Assembly: GCA_003644335.1 (NCBI GenBank)
Contig: QNCB01000101.1
Span: forward strand, 1-5,653
DNA length: 5,653 nucleotides
Direction of reading: 5' to 3'
Source: Planctomycetota bacterium
GTDB taxonomy: Bacteria; Planctomycetota; Phycisphaerae; SM23-33
Position numbers and translations under genes: made by a program. Below the pieces are notes generated by a model. The model was not told where the DNA came from and searched no databases. It saw nothing but the letters and a program-made list of their open reading frames with translations. Position 1 is the first letter of the stretch; each line of letters starts with the position of its first letter. Positions 1 through 4,806 of this stretch are shown here, piece by piece.

Positions 1-895
1 CGTCGATAACGATAATATCGCCAGGCTTGGCAGCGTCGATAGCTTCGACGGGTTTGGCCCAGTCGCCGGGGAAAGTTTTGACGGTAACAGCCGGGCCGCA
101 CGCGAACTGGCCGGGGCTGATTGGTTTGATGTCTGCCAGGCAGGGCTGGCGGTGCGAGCCGTCGGAGATGTTGCTCGTGCCCACAGCCTGCAAAACCTCG
201 CGGATGTCCCCCATCCCGACCCGCTTGAAATGTTCGCTAGCCAAGGCTTGACCAGTGTCGAGCGACTTGCGAATGTCCGCAGTCGCTTTTCGCACATCGA
301 TAGCCTTTGTTATCGCGCCGCCGACGATGACCACGTCGGCCCCAGCCTGGGCGGCTGCTGCGGCGGTCTGGGAGTTTATCCCCCCAGCCACAGCCAGGGT
401 CAGCCCGGTCGCAGCGCGTACCTGCCGAAGCAAATCCAGCGGGTCAGCCCCAGCCATCTGCTGGTCGATAGCACAATGGACATCAAGCCAGCTCACGCCA
501 AGTTCCGCGGCGTTTTTGGCGAACTCCACAGGCTCGGCCACGCCCAGCAAATCGACCGCAACCTCTATCCCGTAGTGTCGCCCAGCTTCGACGCACTCGC
601 GGATCGTCGCCAGCGGAGCCGCTGCCAGGACCGTCATAATATTCGCCCCAGCCTTGGCAGCAGCTTCAGCTTCGATTCGCCCGGCGTCCATAGTTTTCGT
701 GTCGGCGATGATGGTCTTGTCCGGAAACCGCTCGCGGAGTGCTCGCACAGCGTCCAGGCCTTCGCTTTTTATCAACGGCGTGCCGGCCTCGATAAAATCA
801 GCCCCGCCAGCCTCAGCCTCAGCTGCCACGGCAAGGGCGCGGTCAAGCTCCAGAAAATCCAACGCGACTTGTAGCTTCGTATCACTCATAGCCAT
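1..895 (-). CDS. 3-hexulose-6-phosphate synthase fused to an RraA-like domain (3' end cut by window edge)
   Basis: The visible 298 residues hold two domains. Residues 7-215 are a 3-hexulose-6-phosphate synthase of the OMP-decarboxylase-like TIM-barrel superfamily: LQVALDF (8-14), EAGTPLIKSEG (36-46), the metal/substrate motif DTKTMD (65-70), LDVH (137-140), the phosphate-binding AGGI (170-173) and VGGAIT (191-196). Family members condense ribulose 5-phosphate with formaldehyde, or run the reverse reaction. From about residue 230 an RraA-like (HMG/CHA aldolase family) domain begins, with SNISDG (241-246), a GPAVTV segment (267-272) and AKPGDIIVID (289-298). The window ends before the family's glycine-rich and metal-binding region, so its catalytic competence cannot be judged. 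This fusion is known mainly from archaea, where the RraA-like part has no settled role. The ATG at 895 and another at 889 are both in frame, and neither has a strong Shine-Dalgarno. The reading frame is open to the window edge. The gene lies 143 bp downstream of the tRNA-Thr on the same strand. HPS call near certain; fusion very likely. Confidence 0.92.
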   Translation of the reverse strand, partial: MAMSDTKLQVALDFLELDRALAVAAEAEAGGADFIEAGTPLIKSEGLDAVRALRERFPDKTIIADTKTMDAGRIEAEAAAKAGANIMTVLAAAPLATIRECVEAGRHYGIEVAVDLLGVAEPVEFAKNAAELGVSWLDVHCAIDQQMAGADPLDLLRQVRAATGLTLAVAGGINSQTAAAAAQAGADVVIVGGAITKAIDVRKATADIRKSLDTGQALASEHFKRVGMGDIREVLQAVGTSNISDGSHRQPCLADIKPISPGQFACGPAVTVKTFPGDWAKPVEAIDAAKPGDIIVID

Positions 896-973
896 AATGC
901 TACCGCCAAGCCAACCCAGACGCAACAGCGAGTCTTGGCGCGGACAATTTCGGGGTTTGGCCCCCGCCCCTGT

Positions 974-996
974 GTCATTCCCGCCAAAGCATGACG
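974..996. repeat. degenerate half-copy of the GTCATTCCCGC repeat
   Basis: GTCATTCCCGC (974-984) is identical to the left arm of the complete palindromic repeat at 4707-4729, but here the right arm (GCGGGAATC) is missing. GTCAT and ATGAC (974-978 and 991-995) still face each other, leaving a weak inverted repeat. It looks like a decayed or partial member of the same interspersed family, in the gap between HPS and the tRNA. Confidence 0.4.
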
Positions 997-1009
997 ATAT
1001 TTGGATAGG

Positions 1010-1039
1010 GCGGGGGGGCAAGGCAGGCAGGGGGGCAAG
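1010..1039. repeat. G-run repeat GGGGGGCAAG, two copies beside the tRNA
   Basis: The 10-mer GGGGGGCAAG occurs at 1013-1022 and 1030-1039, the two copies separated by GCAGGCA. A third copy lies at 1260-1269 on the other side of the tRNA gene. The copy at 1030-1039 abuts the 3' end of tRNA-Thr. On the minus strand it reads as C runs with no following U tract, so it is not a standard terminator. Function unknown. Confidence 0.5.
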
Positions 1040-1110
1040 GCCGACGGTGAGAATCGAACTCACAACCTCAGCTTTACGAAAGCTGTGCTCTACCGTTGAG
1101 CTACGTCGGC
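1039..1110 (-). tRNA. tRNA-Thr (anticodon CGT)
   Basis: Read on the minus strand, the sequence folds into a full cloverleaf. The acceptor stem is GCCGACG/CGTCGGC (7 bp, no mismatch), the D arm GCTC-AACGGTA-GAGC, the anticodon stem CAGCT/AGCTG around loop TTCGTAA, the variable loop AGGTT, and the T arm GTGAG-TTCGATT-CTCAC. The anticodon CGT (1078-1076) reads ACG, threonine. CCA is not encoded, so it would be added after transcription. The discriminator base is C (1039), whereas E. coli tRNA-Thr carries A there. Intact stems argue for a functional gene. No confident promoter was found upstream (1111-1170). HPS follows on the same strand after 143 bp of repeat-rich DNA, so co-transcription is possible but not shown. 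Confidence 0.96.
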
Positions 1111-1230
1111 TTAACTTCTTTTGCTTGTAAAATTTTGCAGCCTGCACATCTGTGGTTGCAAATCCGCTGCAAAAACCTCGGCACACGGGCAAATCCACAA
1201 GCTGCTCTGGATAAATATCTTCGTGTTGCT

Positions 1231-1242
1231 GTGGATATCCAC
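1231..1242. repeat. perfect 12-bp palindrome GTGGATATCCAC
   Basis: GTGGATATCCAC equals its own reverse complement. Each half reads as most of a DnaA-box-like 9-mer: TGTGGATAT at 1230-1238 differs from TGTGGATAA at one position. It could be a dimeric regulator's operator or a chance palindrome. No protein can be assigned. Confidence 0.45.
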
Positions 1243-1480
1243 GCCAGCTGCCAACCGCGGGGGGGCAAGTCTATCAGGGGATGCCGTTACAGTCAAGACT
1301 ATGTTCAATAACTGTCGTAACAAAGTTGTAATGTCCAGTTATCCCTGGCAAATTCATGCAAGGCGTCAATTCGTGAACAGGTTTCGCTCAGCATTTCCTC
1401 CGCCGGAGCAAACAGAGTACCTCATAGTCCGCTACTTTGCAAAATTCAGCCCTCCCGTCGATCGGCTATGGGATGGCCGT

Positions 1481-1547
1481 GAAAAGAAAAACAGAAATTT
1501 GTGCCATTGATTTTAGTTCGTGCTATTCGTGTTTCGCTGTTTTTTCG
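1481..1547 (+). repeat. leader repeat, copy 1 (upstream of transketolase)
   Basis: The core runs from an A-rich start through ACAGAAATTTGTGCCATT, then a stretch of about 19 nt absent from the other copy, then ATTCGTGTTTCGCTGTTTTTT. It aligns with the reverse complement of 4657-4706, with ACAGAAATT, GTG.CATT, CGTGTT.CGCTGTTTTTT shared and only a few substitutions apart from the insertion. Each copy reads toward the gene it precedes, here the transketolase subunit starting at 1644. It ends about 10 bp before the proposed -35 box. The function is unknown: it may be a mobile or dispersed repeat, or a shared leader element. Confidence 0.6.
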
Positions 1548-1556
1548 CCCAGGCCA

Positions 1557-1585
1557 TTGACATTTCCCCCGGGCGAGGCTACAAG
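1557..1585 (+). promoter_or_regulatory. sigma70-like promoter candidate for the transketolase operon
   Basis: A perfect -35 box TTGACA (1557-1562) is followed after exactly 17 bp by TACAAG (1580-1585), which matches four of the six bases of TATAAT. Transcription would start near 1592, giving a leader of about 50 nt before the ATG at 1644. The spacing and the perfect -35 support the call; the weak -10 and GC-rich spacer weaken it. Confidence 0.45.
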
Positions 1586-1643
1586 GTACGACTTCGTTTC
1601 AGGCGTTTTCCGGAGTTTCTCGCAGATAGAAGGAATATCAGGC

Positions 1644-2504
1644 ATGACAAGCGACACCATCGAAAAATTTGACGTAGCGGAATTTAACAAGCTCGCCGAC
1701 CAGTGGCGGTACGTTATTACGGACATGATCTGCCGGGCTGGCAGCGGGCATATCGGCGGAGCACTCAGCCTGGTCGAAGTCTTCGCGACACTCTACTATC
1801 GCGTGCTGAAGATTGACCCTGCCAATCCGAAATGGCCCGAGCGGGACAGGCTGATTATGTCCAAAGGCCACGCCGCTCCGGTGTGGTACGTCGCCCTGGC
1901 CTATAAGGGCTACTTCCCGATGGACTGGCTTCCCACGCTAAACGCCGACGCGACCAGACTGCCAAGCCATGCCGACGAGCGGTTCGTCCCGGGCGTGGAC
2001 GCAACGAGCGGCTCGCTGGGGCAGGGACTTTCCATGGCTTGCGGCATGGCCTTGGCTGCCAAGCGAGACCAGGCTGACCATCGCGTCTTTTGCATCATCG
2101 GCGACGGCGAAACCAACGAAGGCCAAAACTGGGAAGCCGCCATGTTCGCCAGCCATCAGAAACTCGACAACCTCATCGCCATCACCGACTACAACAAGCT
2201 GCAAATCGATGGCTTTACCGACGAAATCCTGGGCCTCGATCCGCTGAAAGACAAATGGCAGGCGTTTGGCTGGGAAGTTTTCGAAGCCGATGGCCACGAC
2301 TGGGACTCGCTGCACGACGCGTTCGAACAAGCCTCCGCCGTTATCGGCAAGCCTAGCATGATTATCGCCCACACCATCAAGGGTAAGGGCTGCAGCGTCA
2401 TCGAAAACACCCCCGGCAGCCACAATATCAAAGTGCCAGACCAGGCAGCCTACGACAAGTACATCGGCGCGATGAGCAACACCGACATAACACTGCCGTA
2501 CTGA
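1644..2504 (+). CDS. transketolase, N-terminal (thiamine diphosphate-binding) subunit
   Basis: This 286-residue protein is the pyrophosphate-binding half of a split transketolase. It carries GSGHIGG (33-39), the active-site histidine motif SKGHA (73-77), GSLGQG (123-128) and the thiamine-diphosphate/Mg motif GDGETNEGQNWEA (153-165) followed by DYNKLQIDG (182-190). Length is typical for stand-alone N-terminal subunits, which need a C-terminal partner, here encoded next door. The complex transfers two-carbon ketol units among sugar phosphates in the cytoplasm. The frame is open upstream to 1437, but the ATG at 1644 is chosen because AGAAGGA (1628-1634) sits 9 nt before it, the upstream part is repeat-derived, and family homology starts only after it. 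The stop codon at 2502-2504 overlaps the first unit of a tandem repeat. The gene is first in a two-gene operon with its own promoter candidate. Confidence 0.96.
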   Translation: MTSDTIEKFDVAEFNKLADQWRYVITDMICRAGSGHIGGALSLVEVFATLYYRVLKIDPANPKWPERDRLIMSKGHAAPVWYVALAYKGYFPMDWLPTLNADATRLPSHADERFVPGVDATSGSLGQGLSMACGMALAAKRDQADHRVFCIIGDGETNEGQNWEAAMFASHQKLDNLIAITDYNKLQIDGFTDEILGLDPLKDKWQAFGWEVFEADGHDWDSLHDAFEQASAVIGKPSMIIAHTIKGKGCSVIENTPGSHNIKVPDQAAYDKYIGAMSNTDITLPY

Positions 2505-2530
2505 TTCAGAAGTCAGGATTCAGAAGTCAG
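2503..2530. repeat. tandem 14-bp repeat (paired heptamers) between the transketolase genes
   Basis: GATTCAGAAGTCAG occurs twice back to back (2503-2516 and 2517-2530). Each unit is itself two related heptamers, GATTCAG and AAGTCAG. The first copy begins inside the stop codon of the N-terminal subunit gene. It makes up half of the 58-bp gap before the second subunit and resembles the heptamer array at 4774-4797. It may be slippage-generated. No regulatory role is visible. Confidence 0.75.
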
Positions 2531-2562
2531 GAAATAAAACTACGAATTGAGGTTGATTAACA

Positions 2563-3513
2563 ATGTCAGAACTACACGAAATGGAAATGCGAGCGGTATA
2601 CGCCGAAACGCTTAACGAACTTATCGAAGCCAACCCAGCTGTGATGTGTGTCGAGGCTGACCTGGCCAAGGCGTCGGGCACGAACCCGCGCGTGTCGGAG
2701 AAACACCCCGACAACTTCGTCGACGTCGGCGTCTCGGAGGCCAACATGATATGCGTCGGCGCGGGCCTGGCTACCGAGGGCAAGGTGCCGTTCTGTGCGA
2801 CGTTTAGCTGCTTTGCCTCGCGCCGGGTGTACGACCAGATAACAATATCCGTCGCCTATGCGAACAATAATGTCAAGATCGTCGGCACAGCTCCGGGCAT
2901 TACGCAAGGCCCCAATGGCGGCACGCACATGTGCTTCCAGGACCTGGCCATCATGCGGGCCATGCCGAACATGCACGTCTACAGCCCCGCCGACGTCTAC
3001 GAGTTGCGAGCGATGATGAACCACATGGCCGGGCAACACCAGCCGACATATATGCAGCTGATCAGGCCTAAGGTTTCGCAACTGTTCGACGAGAATATCA
3101 CCTTCACGCCGGGCAAGGCTGTGCGAATAACCGAGGGGTCGGACGTAACGCTGATATCGACAGGCTACATGACCCGCTTCGCCAAACAGGCAGGCGAAAC
3201 ACTCGCCGCTCAGGGCGTCAGCGTCGATCTGCTGCACTGCCCGTCGGTCAAGCCTATGGACGAAGAAGCTGTGATAGCCTCAGCCCGGAAAACCGGGTGC
3301 GTCGTAACGTTGGAGACGCAGAACATCATCGGCGGGCTTGGCTCGGCGGTGTGCGAGATTCTCTCGGAGCATTGTCCCGTGCAGGTAAAAAGGCTGGGCG
3401 TGCCGGACGAGTTTGGCGAGGTAGCTTCGGAAAATTATCTTTTCGAGAAGCACAAGTTCGGCCCGTCCCACGTAGCCGAAGCCTGCCAAACGTTGGTAGC
3501 AGCGAAAGCATAA
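2563..3513 (+). CDS. transketolase, C-terminal (pyrimidine-binding) subunit
   Basis: This 316-residue protein supplies the other half of the transketolase active site. Visible family features are EADLAKASGT (31-40), the motif VGVSEAN (55-61), whose Glu59 lines up with the glutamate that activates the thiamine aminopyrimidine ring, GAGLATEGKVPFCATF (66-81), and GPNGGTHMCFQDLAIMRAMPNM (116-137, with His122), followed by the C-terminal transketolase domain from about residue 185. Two details differ from my recollection of the usual G.THQ..ED consensus: Met123 replaces Gln and Gln126 replaces Glu. The ATG at 2563 has GAGG (2549-2552) 10 nt upstream. An in-frame Met at residue 7 or 9 is a less likely start. 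The gene follows the N-terminal subunit by 58 bp on the same strand and is followed by a terminator. 1-deoxyxylulose-5-phosphate synthase is ruled out, because that enzyme is one long chain. Confidence 0.96.
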   Translation: MSELHEMEMRAVYAETLNELIEANPAVMCVEADLAKASGTNPRVSEKHPDNFVDVGVSEANMICVGAGLATEGKVPFCATFSCFASRRVYDQITISVAYANNNVKIVGTAPGITQGPNGGTHMCFQDLAIMRAMPNMHVYSPADVYELRAMMNHMAGQHQPTYMQLIRPKVSQLFDENITFTPGKAVRITEGSDVTLISTGYMTRFAKQAGETLAAQGVSVDLLHCPSVKPMDEEAVIASARKTGCVVTLETQNIIGGLGSAVCEILSEHCPVQVKRLGVPDEFGEVASENYLFEKHKFGPSHVAEACQTLVAAKA

Positions 3514-3516
3514 ACC

Positions 3517-3598
3517 GCATGTAGCACAGCCACCCCCGGCTGTGGTTTTTTTGCGGTCTGCCTGTATTTTCACAGCCGAGGGCGGCTGTGCTGCATGC
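3517..3598. repeat. nested inverted repeat built on CACAGCC/GGCTGTG
   Basis: Four arms lie within 82 bp: CACAGCC (3525-3531), GGCTGTG (3538-3544), CACAGCC (3571-3577) and GGCTGTG (3584-3590). They form two local hairpins. The outer arms also pair over 15 nt, GCATGTAGCACAGCC (3517-3531) with GGCTGTGCTGCATGC (3584-3598), with one mismatch. The element fills the gap between the converging transketolase and hydrolase genes. It looks like a dispersed palindromic element whose first hairpin also serves as the terminator. Confidence 0.75.
3525..3552 (+). terminator. rho-independent terminator of the transketolase operon
   Basis: A perfect 7-bp stem CACAGCC/GGCTGTG (3525-3531 and 3538-3544) with a 6-nt loop ACCCCC is followed by one G and seven consecutive T (3546-3552). 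It starts 12 nt after the TAA stop of the C-terminal subunit gene. The second hairpin (3571-3590) has no T run in either direction that would make it a terminator for the opposing hydrolase gene. Confidence 0.88.
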
Positions 3599-3605
3599 GT
3601 CGTGG

Positions 3606-4634
3606 TTACGCGTTTGATTCGAGAGATTTTTCCGGGACGTCCAGGCCGGCCAGGTATTTGTCGAAAAACGCTACCGTGCGTTTGGCGTAGGCGTCAGGCT
3701 CGCATATCACAGCCTGGTTGTGCTTGGCTTTGTCCACCACCCACAGATACTTCGGCTGGGGTACCGTGTCGTGGAGAATCTGCGTCTGCTCGACGCGAAT
3801 GTAGCTGTCGCGCCGGCCATGGATGAAGAAAATAGGCCTGGGCTGCATGTCGCGGAGGGCCTTGTGCACCGAGGGGAATCGTCGTTTGAGCTTAGGCTGG
3901 GCGAATCGCATTATCAACCAAAGCAGGAACCGCCAAAATGTGTCGGGGTGGTTGCGGTAGACCAACTTGATGCTGGCGAAGATGTGCGCCCAGCGTTTCA
4001 TCAGGGCAATGAGCGTGGTCTCGGTGCTGAAGGCTCCGTCGCAGACGATGGCTTTGATGCTGGGGTCGCTGGCTGCTGCCAACAGACCAGCCCCGGCCCC
4101 TCTGCTGATTCCAAACAGTCCAATGTCGCTGCTCCTGCCCTCCGCCGAGAGCGACGACTGGACATAGGCACAGGCGCCGAGGACATCGCCGAGTTCCTTG
4201 TCGCTGGGCCATTGCACAGGCTTGTAGTCCGCCCCGCTGGATTCGCCATGGGCGCGGAAGTCGAAGGTGAAGACATTATAGCCAGCCTCCAGCAATGGTC
4301 TGGTGTAGCGGGCACAGCTGTACATGTCCGAGCCATACTCATGGCTAAAGACAATCGTGCCCTTGTACTCCCCCCCCCCCGGCGGCGAGAGATGCATGCC
4401 CCGTAAGCTCGTGCCGTCGAAACTGCGGAAACGGACGATCTCCCCCTCAAGCCTTTGAAAGTCAACCGGATTCATCGACAAAGGCGGCGGCGTGTCGATG
4501 AAAATATTCAGACAAATGCGGACGTAATACGTCAACAGCCAGACCGCGGAAATAAGCAACGCCAGGCAGGTCGCCGCGATTGCAACCGCAGCCCAGTGCT
4601 GCGAGATCCAATCCGTCCAAGCCAAAATAATCAC
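3606..4634 (-). CDS. membrane-anchored alpha/beta hydrolase
   Basis: With a GTG start at 4634 the product is 342 residues. Residues 14-38 are one strongly hydrophobic segment (WAAVAIAATC to LLTYYV) that suggests an N-terminal membrane anchor or uncleaved signal. The alpha/beta-hydrolase domain covers about 65-330. FSHEYGSD (96-103) lies at the oxyanion-hole position, FDFRAHGESSG (124-134) is a typical strand-turn, the nucleophile elbow is GISRG with Ser177, and HGRRDSY (272-278) and KAKHNQ (302-307) supply the likely acid Asp276 and base His305. It resembles the broad FrsA/BEM46-type hydrolases; the substrate cannot be inferred. The frame stays open to an ATG at 4745, but that extension translates a palindromic repeat and a shared leader repeat, so I reject it. 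AGGAG lies 13 nt before the GTG, rather far, so the start is uncertain. A run of 11 G in the coding strand (4380-4370) encodes Gly86-88 and could slip. Confidence 0.85.
   Translation of the reverse strand: MIILAWTDWISQHWAAVAIAATCLALLISAVWLLTYYVRICLNIFIDTPPPLSMNPVDFQRLEGEIVRFRSFDGTSLRGMHLSPPGGGEYKGTIVFSHEYGSDMYSCARYTRPLLEAGYNVFTFDFRAHGESSGADYKPVQWPSDKELGDVLGACAYVQSSLSAEGRSSDIGLFGISRGAGAGLLAAASDPSIKAIVCDGAFSTETTLIALMKRWAHIFASIKLVYRNHPDTFWRFLLWLIMRFAQPKLKRRFPSVHKALRDMQPRPIFFIHGRRDSYIRVEQTQILHDTVPQPKYLWVVDKAKHNQAVICEPDAYAKRTVAFFDKYLAGLDVPEKSLESNA
4370..4380 (-). repeat. homopolymer tract: 11 G in the hydrolase coding strand
   Basis: Eleven consecutive C on the plus strand (G on the coding strand) lie within codons for a Pro-Gly-Gly-Gly-Glu stretch, before all three catalytic residues. 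Adding one G brings a TAG stop nine codons after the tract. Losing one G shifts into a frame that stays open to about 4001. Either change would abolish the catalytic domain. Confidence 0.9.
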
Positions 4635-4656
4635 GAATTGCGGCAATCTCCTGTCT

Positions 4657-4706
4657 CCAAAAAAACAGCGGAACACGAATGACACGAATTTCTGTTTTTT
4701 TTCTTT
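4657..4706 (-). repeat. leader repeat, copy 2 (upstream of the hydrolase)
   Basis: Read on the minus strand, it runs AAAGAAAAAAAACAGAAATT, then CGTGTCATTCGTG, then TTCCGCTGTTTTTTTGG. It matches the copy at 1481-1547 except for a few substitutions and the absence of that copy's internal stretch of about 19 nt. It ends just before the AGGAG at 4652-4648 that precedes the hydrolase GTG, so it would lie in or next to the hydrolase leader. Confidence 0.6.
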
Positions 4707-4731
4707 GTCATTCCCGCGAAGGCGGGAATCC
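4707..4731. repeat. palindromic intergenic repeat (ATTCCCGC-GAAG-GCGGGAAT)
   Basis: A perfect inverted repeat of two 8-nt arms around GAAG (4710-4729), flanked by GTC on the left and CC on the right. It fits the pattern ATTCCC-N8-GGGAAT, which is that of the neisserial dRS3 element, and similar GTCATTCCCGC..GCGGGAATCC repeats are widespread in bacterial intergenic DNA. A partial copy lies at 974-984. Translated on the minus strand it gives the familiar spurious peptide DSRLRGNDK. No T run follows, so it is not a standard terminator for the upstream ketosynthase gene. Confidence 0.85.
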
Positions 4732-4773
4732 AGTAGTTTTTCCAAGCCGGGCGCCGTGGCTGTTTTTGTTTTT

Positions 4774-4797
4774 ACTGATAACTGACAACTGATAACT
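4774..4797. repeat. heptamer tandem array (ACTGATA/ACTGACA)
   Basis: Three and a half copies of a 7-bp unit stand in a row: ACTGATA, ACTGACA, ACTGATA and a trailing ACT. The array lies 10 bp past the stop codon of the ketosynthase gene (minus strand). It resembles in length and composition the heptamers between the two transketolase genes. Short heptameric arrays of this kind are known as STRR elements in cyanobacteria, though this is an analogy only. Confidence 0.75.
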
Positions 4798-4806
4798 TTT
4801 TTTCAA

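Larger units (their letters stand above)
1111..1556. other. gene-poor intergenic region between the divergent tRNA/HPS and transketolase units
   Basis: An open frame of about 129 codons crosses this stretch on the plus strand (1121-1510), but its translation has no recognisable domain, is rich in Cys, Arg, Trp and His, and has no credible ribosome binding site. I treat it as non-coding. The region holds a perfect 12-bp palindrome (1231-1242), several 9-mers close to the DnaA box, a small hairpin CTCCGCCGGAG (1398-1408), a third GGGGGGCAAG (1260-1269) and a leader repeat (1481-1547) shared with the hydrolase gene. No RNA family was recognised. Confidence 0.6.

Noticed and set aside
152..874. 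Long plus-strand open frame of 240 codons opposite the HPS gene
   Set aside because: It is the antisense shadow of the HPS-RraA gene, has no recognisable domain, and the minus strand carries unmistakable HPS motifs over the same bases.
1111..1170. Promoter for the tRNA-Thr gene
   Set aside because: TTGCAA is present upstream on the minus strand, but no acceptable -10 box lies at the right spacing.
1121..1510. Plus-strand open frame of 129 codons in the tRNA-transketolase gap
   Set aside because: Composition is unlike the neighbouring proteins, there is no ribosome binding site or domain, and its end is made of the leader repeat.
1437..1643. Upstream extension of the transketolase N-terminal subunit
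   Set aside because: It translates a repeat and the proposed promoter; the ATG at 1644 has a good Shine-Dalgarno and family homology begins after it.
3571..3590. Second CACAGCC/GGCTGTG hairpin as terminator for the hydrolase gene
   Set aside because: On the minus strand it is followed by AAAATA rather than a U tract.
3720..4406. Plus-strand open frame of 228 codons opposite the hydrolase
   Set aside because: It is antisense to a gene with a complete catalytic triad and has no domain of its own.
4635..4745. ATG at 4745 as start of the hydrolase
   Set aside because: The extra 37 residues come from the palindromic repeat (DSRLRGNDK) and the shared leader repeat, placed before a natural membrane-anchor N-terminus.
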